Assembly (NCBI GenBank): GCA_910587895.1
Contig: CAJUOE010000179.1
Coordinates: 1 to 24,644 of the forward strand
Origin: an uncultured Lachnospiraceae bacterium
GTDB taxonomy: Bacteria; Bacillota; Clostridia; Lachnospirales; Lachnospiraceae
Length of the DNA stretch: 24,644 bases
Reading direction: 5' to 3'
The notes beneath the pieces were generated by a model. The model did no database searches. It was not told the origin of the DNA and saw nothing but the letters and a program-made list of their open reading frames with translations. A program made the translations under genes and the position numbers. Position 1 is the first letter of the stretch; every line of letters starts with the position of its first letter. Below are positions 1 through 7,328 of this stretch, piece by piece.

Positions 1-52
1 CGAAACCTTCCTGCTGATTATCATTTCCAAACGTATTGTTCTCATCGCTCAT
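1..52 (-). CDS. 5' end of an unidentified gene (partial)
   Basis: Only the first 17 codons are inside the window; the gene continues past the left edge. The start is an ATG at 52-50 with a strong AGGAGG ribosome site about 9 bases upstream, and a good promoter lies further upstream. The visible N-terminus (MSDENNTFGNDNQQEGF) is polar and rich in Asn, Asp, Glu and Gln. This is typical of the cytoplasmic leader of many clostridial small membrane or zinc-ribbon proteins, but no function can be assigned from it. Confidence 0.6.
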   Translation of the reverse strand, partial: MSDENNTFGNDNQQEGF

Positions 53-136
53 GTAAAAAATCCTCCTGATCTTATCCTTTGATACGGCAAATCCTGCGCC
101 AAATTCCACCGCATCAGATTACGAATAGTTATCTTA

Positions 137-165
137 ATTATAGCAGACCTGGAGGGGTAATACAA
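137..165 (-). promoter_or_regulatory. Promoter for the leftmost gene
   Basis: Reading the minus strand, a TTGTAT -35 box (165-160) is followed by a 17-base spacer and a perfect TATAAT -10 box (142-137). The -10 is preceded by TGC, giving an extended -10 (TGnTATAAT). It lies about 85 bases upstream of the ATG at 52 and downstream of the DUF6483-like gene. The leftmost gene can therefore be transcribed on its own. Confidence 0.65.
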
Positions 166-178
166 TAAGAAAATCCAT

Positions 179-568
179 TCAGTCATCCAGCAGCCTGAAC
201 AAATCATCCCCGCCTGCATGTTTCATGATCCCCTTTAATCCATCAAGAATTTCCTCCCGGGAATACTGGTTCTGTTTGAGGAAACGTTCCTCCTTCTCCG
301 ACAGATGTTCATAGAAACGGGCGGCAGCAGCTACCTGTTCCTTATTATTATAATCAATGCCGCCCAATAAAATGTTCTCCGCCTCATTGATGTCCCCGTC
401 GTCCGTCATGTCCAACAGCTCCCGCAAAGTTTTGCCAGACACTTCGTATTTATTCTCAATTTCCGGCTCTACCGTCCGGTATTCCTTCCCCAGCAGGACG
501 GAAAATAACGCCTGAATTGCTTCCTTAATAATTCTCATGATGTAATCTTTCTCGTCTTCAAAGTTCAT
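179..568 (-). CDS. DUF6483-like small acidic protein
   Basis: A 129-aa soluble, acidic, mostly helical protein without signal peptide or membrane segment. The N-terminal pattern MNFEDEKDYIMRIIKE resembles DUF6483 proteins of Firmicutes, which have no established function; the family call is from memory of that pattern. I chose the ATG at 568 because an AGGAGG box sits 8 bases upstream. An in-frame ATG at 637 would add 23 residues but has no ribosome site. The central segment (about residues 45-85) looks like paired helices that could mediate protein contacts. It lies downstream of the toxin-antitoxin pair on the same strand. No terminator is visible after its stop; the promoter of the next gene follows directly. 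Confidence 0.75.
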   Translation of the reverse strand: MNFEDEKDYIMRIIKEAIQALFSVLLGKEYRTVEPEIENKYEVSGKTLRELLDMTDDGDINEAENILLGGIDYNNKEQVAAAARFYEHLSEKEERFLKQNQYSREEILDGLKGIMKHAGGDDLFRLLDD

Positions 569-688
569 CTGTCTTTCCTCCTGATCTAGTTTATCTGAAC
601 TATAATCATTCAGCAACTGTGCATCCAGCATATCCATAATTGTTTCTTGAAGTCGCTTTATAGGAATTGCTAATACCGCATATTCCTC

Positions 689-847
689 TTAAAAACACAT
701 TATATAATTATTATTTTCAAGAGTTCTAATAATTTCTTCAAATTTGCCTTCTTTTATGTATTTCCCAATATATTCCCACATTTGTAAACAATCGGGTTCC
801 TTAAATACAAAACTCCGATAATTTACAATTTCTCGCATTTGCATCAT
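689..847 (-). CDS. Small ORF or gene remnant after the PIN toxin
   Basis: A 52-codon frame begins at a double ATG (847) and ends in TAA at 689. The frame is open upstream to about 889, where it overlaps the end of the PIN gene. The amino-acid composition looks coding-like (aromatic and charged residues, for example the run MWEYIGKYIKEGKFEE). I see no ribosome site at the ATG. After the TAA the same frame stays open through 637 into the DUF6483-like gene. It may be a third gene of the toxin-antitoxin operon, a remnant of a larger gene, or chance. I do not recognise it. Confidence 0.3.
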   Translation of the reverse strand: MMQMREIVNYRSFVFKEPDCLQMWEYIGKYIKEGKFEEIIRTLENNNYIMCF

Positions 848-875
848 CCACTGATATGCATCAACATCACCGATT

Positions 876-1379
876 TTAATACATTTTTCCCCTCACATGT
901 TCCCTCAACTTATGGTACAACTTCTCACTTATCCGTATCCCACTTTCCTTCAACCGTTCAACGCATCCTTCCACATCTTCCTTCGTCAGCATCCCCTCAT
1001 CAAAGGCCTGTGCAAGAATTCCAATCGTACCAGTAATTGTTATACCCATTTTCTTAGCAACCTGTCTACCCCTATGCTCGTCCATCAACAATACATCCGA
1101 ATGCTTTTCGTCTGCCAAAATAATTGCTTCACTTTCCCCAGCGTCTAATCCGGTAAAATTCCGCAAAATGGCAACAGATTTCCCATTGTCCACTTCTTCC
1201 ACATAAAGAAATTCACACTCTTGTATCAGTCTCGCTTCTTCAGAAAATGCTTCATTCTCTGTCAACTCTCGATATACTGCCTCTGGTATATAAACAACAC
1301 CAAACAATTTCTGCAACAATTCCAGCTTTCCTGCTTTCATCAGTGAAATAATCGGCGTGGTATCTGAAACAACAATCAT
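876..1379 (-). CDS. PIN-domain toxin (DUF3368 / VapC-like)
   Basis: A 167-aa protein of the DUF3368 group of PIN-domain nucleases, predicted Mg-dependent RNases that act as toxins of type II toxin-antitoxin pairs. The PIN acidic residues are visible: Asp6 in SDTTPI, Glu38 in AVYREL, Glu82 in LDAGESEA and Asp100 in LLMDEHRG, in the order and spacing expected for this fold. A basic helical tail (about residues 140-167) extends beyond the core. Its ATG overlaps the antitoxin stop codon by four bases (ATGA), and an AGAGG site lies within the end of the antitoxin gene, so translation is probably coupled. The RNA target cannot be told from the sequence. Confidence 0.85.
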   Translation of the reverse strand: MIVVSDTTPIISLMKAGKLELLQKLFGVVYIPEAVYRELTENEAFSEEARLIQECEFLYVEEVDNGKSVAILRNFTGLDAGESEAIILADEKHSDVLLMDEHRGRQVAKKMGITITGTIGILAQAFDEGMLTKEDVEGCVERLKESGIRISEKLYHKLREHVRGKMY

Positions 1380-1657
1380 ATGTCAGCGCCTCTTAATTTT
1401 TTCAACACTGCCAAATCTTCTCCAAATTCTTCTTCCGTTTCATCAAAATATGGAAGACCTAATTTGCCATACAATGTAATCAGGTCAATCTTATGCAACC
1501 CAAGCATTTCTGCTGCCTTTCCATGGGACATGACACCACTTTTGATATAAGGGTAGACCAGCATTGCATTTCTTGTTATTTGTGCCTCTTTATCCTCCAG
1601 CACTGTATATGGTACAATTTCCTCTGGCACATCAATTTCTACCTTTGTCATTGTCAT
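1376..1657 (-). CDS. UPF0175-family antitoxin
   Basis: A 93-aa protein matching the UPF0175 pattern. An N-terminal strand region is followed by an HTH-like segment, GKAAEMLGLHKIDLITLYGK (about residues 47-66), and then the characteristic LGLPYFD. UPF0175 genes are commonly found directly before DUF3368 PIN genes and are predicted to be their antitoxins and autoregulators. I chose the ATG at 1657: AAGGAG lies 9 bases upstream, whereas the ATG at 1666 abuts that ribosome site. A promoter and a 10-bp palindrome lie just upstream. The stop overlaps the toxin start. Confidence 0.82.
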   Translation of the reverse strand: MTMTKVEIDVPEEIVPYTVLEDKEAQITRNAMLVYPYIKSGVMSHGKAAEMLGLHKIDLITLYGKLGLPYFDETEEEFGEDLAVLKKLRGADI

Positions 1658-1680
1658 AGCAATCATCTCCTTACTTTTAC

Positions 1681-1690
1681 AAGTATACTT
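1681..1690. promoter_or_regulatory. Candidate toxin-antitoxin operator (palindrome)
   Basis: AAGTATACTT is a perfect 10-bp palindrome. It lies between the -10 box of the toxin-antitoxin promoter and the antitoxin ribosome site, at about +2 to +12 of the expected transcript. Type II antitoxins usually bind such sites to repress their own operon. The match to this antitoxin is inferred from position only. Confidence 0.45.
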
Positions 1691-1698
1691 CTATTCGT

Positions 1699-1727
1699 AT
1701 TATACACTTTTGACCTTATCCTTACAA
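1699..1727 (-). promoter_or_regulatory. Promoter of the UPF0175-PIN operon
   Basis: On the minus strand TTGTAA (1727-1722), a 17-base spacer and a perfect TATAAT (1704-1699) lie about 42 bases upstream of the antitoxin ATG. The region is AT-rich and no other gene precedes it on this strand. Confidence 0.6.
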
Positions 1728-1843
1728 CAAAAAAGTCAATAATTGAAACTCTAAAGCAGTACAAGCAAAAACCAATGATGTCAAAAAATGTAATCTTTGA
1801 TGATACAGAAGCGACCAAAAGGCTGAATTATTGCATACAGGAC

Positions 1844-1872
1844 TTGCCAAATTCCTTTCCGCGCAGTATAAT
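1844..1872 (+). promoter_or_regulatory. Promoter of typA
   Basis: TTGCCA (1844-1849), a 17-base spacer and a perfect TATAAT (1867-1872) lie 61 bases upstream of the typA ATG. It is the best sigma-A-type promoter in this gap and diverges from the toxin-antitoxin promoter. The rest of 1741-1843 shows nothing I can support. Confidence 0.7.
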
Positions 1873-1933
1873 ACGCTAGTTGGAAACATTCAGACCGAAT
1901 CAGCTTACCTATTTGAGAAAGAGGGATAAATTT

Positions 1934-3763
1934 ATGAAAACGAAACGTGAAGATATACGCAACATTGCCATCATTGCGCACGTAGACCACGGCAAGACGA
2001 CGCTGGTAGACGAGCTGCTGAAACAAAGCGGCGTGTTCCGCGCCAACCAGGAAGTACAGGAGCGCGTGATGGACTCCAATGACATTGAGCGGGAACGTGG
2101 GATTACGATTCTCTCCAAAAATACCGCCGTTTTCTATAAAGACACCAAAATCAACATTATCGACACGCCCGGCCATGCCGACTTTGGCGGCGAAGTGGAG
2201 CGCGTCCTTAAGATGGTAAACGGTGTCGTCCTTGTCGTGGATGCGTTCGAGGGCGCCATGCCGCAGACGAAATTCGTGCTGATGAAGGCGCTGGCCTTAG
2301 ACCTTCCGGTCATCGTATGCGTCAATAAGATTGACCGCCCGGAGGCGCGTCCCGATGAAGTCATCGACGAGGTCTTAGAGCTGTTCATGGATCTTGACGC
2401 CTCAGACGAACAGCTTGACTGCCCGTTTATCTATGCGTCGGCAAGGGACGGCTACGCCGTTAAGGATTTAAATGACGAAAAGAAAGACATGACAGCCCTT
2501 TTCGAGACCATCCTGGATTATATTCCGGCGCCGGAAGGCGACCCGGACGCAGGCACGCAGGTGTTGATCAGCACGATTGACTACAACGAATACGTAGGGC
2601 GCATCGGCGTCGGCAAAGTGGACAACGGCTGCCTGAAAATCAATCAGGACGCGGTAGTGGTAAACCACCACGAGCCGGATAAGCTGCAGAAAGTGCGCAT
2701 CAGCAAATTATATGAATTTGACGGCCTGAACAAGGTAGACGTTGCCGAGGCGAAAATTGGCTCGATTGTCGCCATTTCCGGAATTGCAGACATCCATATT
2801 GGAGATACCATCTGCTCGCCGGAACATCCACAGGCCATTGACTTCCAGAAAATATCTGAGCCTACGATTTCCATGAATTTTATTGTAAATGACAGCCCAC
2901 TGGCAGGACAGGAAGGCAAATACGTCACCTCGCGCCATATCCGCGACCGACTGTTCCGCGAGCTGAATACAGACGTTTCCCTGCGCGTGGAGGAAACCGA
3001 CAGCCCGGACAGCCTGAAGGTATCGGGCCGGGGAGAGCTGCACCTGTCGGTATTGATTGAGAATATGCGCCGCGAAGGCTACGAATTCGCCGTCAGCAAG
3101 GCGGAAGTATTGTTCCATACGGATGAGAACGGCAAACGCTTAGAGCCGATGGAGCTTGCCTATGTAGACGTTCCCGACGAATTTACCGGAGCCGTAATTG
3201 AAAAACTGAGCCAGCGCAAAGGTGAACTGCGCAATATGGGACCCATCAGCGGCGGCTACACACGGTTGGAATTCAACATTCCTTCCCGCGGCCTGATTGG
3301 CTACCGCAACGAATTCATGACGGACACAAAAGGCAACGGCATCATCAACACGATTTTCAACGGCTATGAGCCTTATAAGGGCGATATCGCCTACCGCAAG
3401 CAGGGCTCTTTGATTGCCTTTGAATCCGGAGAATCCGTGACTTACGGACTGTTCAGCGCACAGGATCGCGGTACGCTGTTTATCGGCGCCGGGGAGAAAG
3501 TCTATGCCGGAATGGTCATCGGACAGAGCGCCAAGCCAGAAGATATCGAGCTCAATGTGTGCAAGAAAAAGCACCTCACCAACACCCGTTCTTCGAGTGC
3601 GGACGAGGCGCTCACCTTAACGCCGCCCAAAATCCTCAGTCTGGAGCAGGCATTGGAATTCATCGAGACGGACGAACTTCTCGAGGTTACACCGGAAAGC
3701 CTGCGCATCCGCAAGCGCATCTTAGACCCCACGCTGCGCAAGCGGGCTGCGTTTAAGAAATAA
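1934..3763 (+). CDS. typA: Ribosome-associated GTPase TypA/BipA
   Basis: A 609-aa translational GTPase of the TypA/BipA family. It binds the ribosome at the elongation-factor site and helps 50S assembly and stress or low-temperature growth. All GTPase motifs are present: G1 AHVDHGKTT (15-23), G2 RGITI (55-59), G3 DTPGH (77-81), G4 NKID (131-134) and G5 in YASAR (about residue 178). They are followed by the beta-barrel domain II, two EF-G-like domains and the BipA-specific C-terminal domain ending in a basic tail. Length is normal for the family. The ATG at 1934 has AGAGGG upstream; the longer frame from 1880 runs over the promoter start region and is less likely. It is a single-gene unit convergent with the ABC exporter genes. 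Confidence 0.97.
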   Translation: MKTKREDIRNIAIIAHVDHGKTTLVDELLKQSGVFRANQEVQERVMDSNDIERERGITILSKNTAVFYKDTKINIIDTPGHADFGGEVERVLKMVNGVVLVVDAFEGAMPQTKFVLMKALALDLPVIVCVNKIDRPEARPDEVIDEVLELFMDLDASDEQLDCPFIYASARDGYAVKDLNDEKKDMTALFETILDYIPAPEGDPDAGTQVLISTIDYNEYVGRIGVGKVDNGCLKINQDAVVVNHHEPDKLQKVRISKLYEFDGLNKVDVAEAKIGSIVAISGIADIHIGDTICSPEHPQAIDFQKISEPTISMNFIVNDSPLAGQEGKYVTSRHIRDRLFRELNTDVSLRVEETDSPDSLKVSGRGELHLSVLIENMRREGYEFAVSKAEVLFHTDENGKRLEPMELAYVDVPDEFTGAVIEKLSQRKGELRNMGPISGGYTRLEFNIPSRGLIGYRNEFMTDTKGNGIINTIFNGYEPYKGDIAYRKQGSLIAFESGESVTYGLFSAQDRGTLFIGAGEKVYAGMVIGQSAKPEDIELNVCKKKHLTNTRSSSADEALTLTPPKILSLEQALEFIETDELLEVTPESLRIRKRILDPTLRKRAAFKK

Positions 3764-3806
3764 TGATAACATCCGTAATTCCATGCATCTTAGAAATAAT
3801 GGTAAC
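3756..3806. repeat. Short direct repeat at the typA 3' end
   Basis: AGAAATAATGATAAC (3756-3770), which covers the typA stop codon, recurs 36 bases later as AGAAATAATGGTAAC (3792-3806), with one mismatch in 15. It fills the 45-base gap between two convergent genes. No terminator hairpin is evident there. Confidence 0.5.
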
Positions 3807-3808
3807 GC

Positions 3809-4960
3809 CTACGTCCTCAGTTTCATGCGTTTTACGAAAAGCCCGATCACCAAAAACGCTGCTGCAAACATCAGGACAATCAGGTATGATTGGTATACAC
3901 GGCCGGCTGACGAAAAGCCGGCTGTTTTCTGTATCTCACGGTTGGCAACCACATACCAGTAGGAAGGTACGAATTTCGCCACCTGTCTCGTTCCCTCACT
4001 CATCATATCCACAGGGATGAACACCCCGCCCAGAAAACAGAAGGACAGGCCAAACAGGTTGCTGAACGCATTCAGCACCACCACGCTCTTTGCAAACTGC
4101 GCTACAAGCCATGCCACACTTAAGGCACAGATGCTGAATATAAGCGCATTTACCACGCTTAACGCTCCTTTGAGGGAGAACATGTAATCATGCTCCACAA
4201 AAACGCAGGCCATCACCATGAAGATCAGGTACACAGCAGTCATAAAGACCAGGCATCCAAGGATCATCTGCGCATTCTGTTTTAAAAAGGGCATGGCAGA
4301 GCATTTGTTGCGCGCGGATAAATCCTTATTTCCAAATGCCCGCAGCACAAACCCGATTCCCAGGATCATCATGCACGTAAACACATAGGGAAGATAGTTA
4401 AAAAAATAATAGCCGCCCTCGAACTCCTGCTCGCCATCCCCGTCCAGGAACGCCACCTTCGCCTCCTGTTCCAGGTCCTGCGCCGCAAATTCCAGCGCAC
4501 GGTCCATCTCAAATCCTGTTTCCAGGTACATGGACACGGTCTTTAAAAATCCCTCTATCTCGTTTTGTACCAGCGACGCGGACACGCTTCCCGGGACAAT
4601 GGTTCCTTGCAGCAGATCCTCACGCTCACCCGCCATAAATTTTTCCGTAAAATCTTTGGGAATTACCAGTACATAATCAATTTCCTGGTAATACATGGCG
4701 TCCTGCAGTTCCTTCTTTCCCTCGGGCGCTTCCTTTAACTGGTTATTATCGCCCAAATATTTGCTCAGTGCATCGCCCAATTGCCCCTCATCCTGATTTT
4801 CCAGTCCAATATTTAACGAAGTCTTCGAAAATGCCTGTTCCATCTGCTCTGGCATGGCGCTGCTCACAACGATCGTAATCCCAAGATAGATTAGCACAAA
4901 TATGATGTTTGCAGCCATATTTTTGCGCGTGATTTTGAAAAATGCCTTAAATACTTGCAT
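3809..4960 (-). CDS. ABC-2 type transporter permease (second)
   Basis: A 383-aa membrane protein of the ABC-2 permease class (ABC2_membrane_3-like). One membrane helix at about 16-36 is followed by a large extracytoplasmic domain of roughly 150-180 residues. A C-terminal bundle of about five helices follows, ending in the basic VKRMKLRT. It should pair with the neighbouring permease as a heterodimer powered by the ATPase encoded at 6145-7098. The ATG has an AAGGAGGG site 6 bases upstream, inside the end of the preceding gene, which it overlaps by 14 bases. The exported substrate is unknown; peptide antibiotics, lipids and drugs are all handled by this family. Confidence 0.88.
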   Translation of the reverse strand: MQVFKAFFKITRKNMAANIIFVLIYLGITIVVSSAMPEQMEQAFSKTSLNIGLENQDEGQLGDALSKYLGDNNQLKEAPEGKKELQDAMYYQEIDYVLVIPKDFTEKFMAGEREDLLQGTIVPGSVSASLVQNEIEGFLKTVSMYLETGFEMDRALEFAAQDLEQEAKVAFLDGDGEQEFEGGYYFFNYLPYVFTCMMILGIGFVLRAFGNKDLSARNKCSAMPFLKQNAQMILGCLVFMTAVYLIFMVMACVFVEHDYMFSLKGALSVVNALIFSICALSVAWLVAQFAKSVVVLNAFSNLFGLSFCFLGGVFIPVDMMSEGTRQVAKFVPSYWYVVANREIQKTAGFSSAGRVYQSYLIVLMFAAAFLVIGLFVKRMKLRT

Positions 4961-6080
4961 ATCGTTCCCTCCTTACCATCACATAGGCGCCCGCGCCCAG
5001 AAGAACCGTCAGCGCCACAAGACCTGCCGCACACTGCACATAGATCTCATACGTATCATAGATGTCCAGGCTTCGCAGCGCATTTACAATCAGAGACGCC
5101 GGATTGACAAGGTGAACTACCGGCGCATATGTATCCACGATGCGGTACATGCCATCCAGCATCAGCCCGCTCAAAAAACTCGACGTCAGCATAAACATGA
5201 CGCTGATGCCTTCCTTCAATGTCTCGCTCATTCCTCCCAGCAATCCGATAAAAAACCCAAGAAAAACACTCAACAGATTCCCCAGAAAAGCAATCAAAAG
5301 AATCATTCCCAAATGGTTTCCGAACGGCGCTTTCAGCACATACATCAGATAAAGGACAGAAAATGTCGTATACACAAACTGCACGGTGACATAGGCTGCC
5401 AGATCAGAAAACAAAATCCGCAAACGGTTGGTGCTGGCAATGACGCGCCTCGCACCCAGAGCCGACAGGTCCGCCTTGAAATTCGACGCACACGCAACTC
5501 CTGCCGTTGCACCCATCAAACAGTTCATGGCAATCAGGGCATAAAAGAAATCCATCATATCACTCTTAGGCTCTTCACTGATATTCTCTTCTTTCAAATA
5601 CCTGCTTTCCTCTTCCAGAAGGCTGGCTGCCGCGGCAATTTTCTGCGGGGCCTCACGTCCAATATTCGTAAATGTGGAAAATGTCCGCTCATATTGCTCA
5701 AGGATGCTGCTTAAGATGCTCTGGTTTATGCCCTGCTCCGTTACGGTAAGCGTAATTCCATCGTCTTTCGAGTTGTAAAAAATTCCCTCCACATCCTCTT
5801 CTTTTAAGAGCCTTTCGGCTTCCTCCTTTGTGACTGCATACACTTCCACCAGCTCACTGTCCTTTTCCAGGCTCTCCAAAAGCTCTGTAAAAGTTGCATC
5901 CGCACCCTCTTCCACCACATAGGCTGTCGGTATCTTTTGGAACTCGATGCTGTCCATCGCCCCTCCAAAACTCATCTGAAACAGCGTGCCCAGCGCTACC
6001 GGAAATAACAGGCTCCAGAATACCATCATTTTCTGCCGCACGCAGGTAAGCAGTCCATATTTATACAATCGCCAAAACAT
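4947..6080 (-). CDS. ABC-2 type transporter permease (first)
   Basis: A 377-aa ABC-2 permease with the same architecture as its downstream partner: an N-terminal helix (about residues 18-38, FWSLLFPVALGTLF), an extracytoplasmic domain to about 190, then five or six helices including the GFFIGLLGGMSETLKEG region. I chose the ATG at 6080 because AAGGAGG lies 6 bases upstream; the ATG at 6131 has no comparable site. It starts 64 bases after the ATPase stop and overlaps the second permease by 14 bases, so the three genes form one unit. Confidence 0.88.
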   Translation of the reverse strand: MFWRLYKYGLLTCVRQKMMVFWSLLFPVALGTLFQMSFGGAMDSIEFQKIPTAYVVEEGADATFTELLESLEKDSELVEVYAVTKEEAERLLKEEDVEGIFYNSKDDGITLTVTEQGINQSILSSILEQYERTFSTFTNIGREAPQKIAAAASLLEEESRYLKEENISEEPKSDMMDFFYALIAMNCLMGATAGVACASNFKADLSALGARRVIASTNRLRILFSDLAAYVTVQFVYTTFSVLYLMYVLKAPFGNHLGMILLIAFLGNLLSVFLGFFIGLLGGMSETLKEGISVMFMLTSSFLSGLMLDGMYRIVDTYAPVVHLVNPASLIVNALRSLDIYDTYEIYVQCAAGLVALTVLLGAGAYVMVRRERYASI

Positions 6081-6144
6081 TGCGTTCCTCCTTTCTATTT
6101 TCCGTATATTCAGATTTTCAACGAAACTCAAATTAATCGTAAAC

Positions 6145-7098
6145 TTAAGACTCCGCAGAGTCCCGCAGCTCCTTGCCCGTAATTTCCAGAAATACGTCGT
6201 TCAAGGTCGGCAGCTCCGTGTACACGCGCCCGAAACTGATTTCCTGCTTGCGGAAATAGTCGAGAATGTGTACCAGGTTGTGCCTGCCGCCGCTGCAGCG
6301 GATGTCCAGCATATTTTTCTCAAAATCCACCTGGTACACATGGCGCAGCTCCCGAATTTCCTCTAACTGGACCGGCGTAAGCTCCATCACCTCCATATGG
6401 ATTTTCTCACCCATCTTAATCATCGCCTTCAGTTCTTCTTTTGTCCCCGATGCGATGCACCGTCCCTTGTCAAGGATGGCAATTTTGCTGCAAATCTGCT
6501 CTACCTCTTCCATATAGTGGGAAGTATAGATGACCGTTGCGCCTTCCTGGTTCAGCTGCAAAATGCCCTCCAAAATCCGGTTCCGGCTCTGCGGGTCTAC
6601 CGCCACGGTCGGCTCATCCATAATAATCAATTTCGGCTTATGCGCAATGCCGCAGGCAATATTTAGCCGTCTGAGCAGTCCCCCGGACAGTTTCTTGGGG
6701 TAAAACTTGCGAAAATCCTCCAGGCCGGAAAAAGCAATCGCCTCCTCCACATACTGTTTGCGCGTGGCTTTGTCGTTTATGTATAGCCCGCAGAAATAAT
6801 CAATGTTCTCCTGCACCGTCAATTCTTCAAATACCGCTACATTCTGCTGCACAACGCCAATCTGTTTCTTGATATGATAGCTGTCCGGCTGAATTTCCTC
6901 TCCGAATACCCTTACGTTTCCCTTATCAAAATGCAGCAACGCCAGAATACAGTTAATTGCTGTCGTCTTGCCGGAACCATTGGGTCCAAGCAGCCCGAAA
7001 ATTTCTCCTTCCTCCACCGCCAGATTTAAATGGTCCAGCGCTACCAGTTCCTTATAGCGTTTTACCAGATTTTCAATTTCTATGACCTTCTTTCCCAT
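6145..7098 (-). CDS. ABC transporter ATP-binding protein
   Basis: A 317-aa ATPase subunit of an ABC-2 exporter. The Walker A GPNGSGKTT (38-46), Q-loop around Gln84-Gln85, signature LSGGL (137-141), Walker B LIIMDEP (157-163), D-loop VAVDP and H-loop His194 are all intact. About 85 residues after the nucleotide-binding domain resemble the C-terminal extension of drug/bacteriocin exporter ATPases and end in NDVFLEITGKELR. It is the first gene of the exporter operon, with AAGGAG 7 bases before the ATG. It diverges from a histidine kinase gene, which suggests control by that two-component system. Confidence 0.93.
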   Translation of the reverse strand: MGKKVIEIENLVKRYKELVALDHLNLAVEEGEIFGLLGPNGSGKTTAINCILALLHFDKGNVRVFGEEIQPDSYHIKKQIGVVQQNVAVFEELTVQENIDYFCGLYINDKATRKQYVEEAIAFSGLEDFRKFYPKKLSGGLLRRLNIACGIAHKPKLIIMDEPTVAVDPQSRNRILEGILQLNQEGATVIYTSHYMEEVEQICSKIAILDKGRCIASGTKEELKAMIKMGEKIHMEVMELTPVQLEEIRELRHVYQVDFEKNMLDIRCSGGRHNLVHILDYFRKQEISFGRVYTELPTLNDVFLEITGKELRDSAES

Positions 7099-7202
7099 AT
7101 CCTGACTCCTTTCCTGCCAAACGAAGATGCCGGTTTTCTTATGCTGATCTTATCTTATCAGAATGCGGCGCAGGTAAACAGTGCATATTGTCACCAGTTT
7201 TT

Positions 7203-7216
7203 ATGACAAATGTCAT
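7203..7216. promoter_or_regulatory. Candidate response-regulator operator between exporter and kinase
   Basis: ATGACA-AA-TGTCAT is an inverted repeat with 6-bp arms. It lies in the 230-base divergent gap, about 105 bases before the ATPase ATG and 38 bases before the kinase -35 box. A further related half-site (GTCAC) occurs at 7190-7194. On the minus strand the repeat overlaps TTGTCA (7209-7204), followed 16 bases later by TATGCA (7187-7182), a weak candidate promoter for the exporter operon. NarL/LuxR-type regulators bind such inverted repeats as dimers. The assignment to the adjacent regulator is inference. Confidence 0.5.
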
Positions 7217-7253
7217 GTACCATATCGGATAAACTGTTACTGTACCGTCCATA

Positions 7254-7282
7254 TTGACTTTCATTTGGCAGTCGCCTATAAT
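7254..7282 (+). promoter_or_regulatory. Promoter of the two-component system
   Basis: TTGACT (7254-7259), a 17-base spacer and a perfect TATAAT (7277-7282) lie 46 bases upstream of the kinase ATG. This is close to the sigma-A consensus and suggests substantial basal transcription. Confidence 0.75.
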
Positions 7283-7328
7283 AATTGCAGAAATTTGTGT
7301 GGGAAAGCATATCGGAAAGGACTGTAAA

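Noticed and set aside
1493..1879. 128-codon plus-strand frame ending just before typA, including a possible 34-residue peptide from 1777
   Set aside because: It runs antisense through the antitoxin gene and over both promoters, with no ribosome site at any ATG.
4902..5714. 270-codon plus-strand frame opposite the permeases
   Set aside because: The translation is rich in His, Gln and Arg without membrane or domain signatures. The minus-strand permeases have strong ribosome sites and hydrophobic segments.
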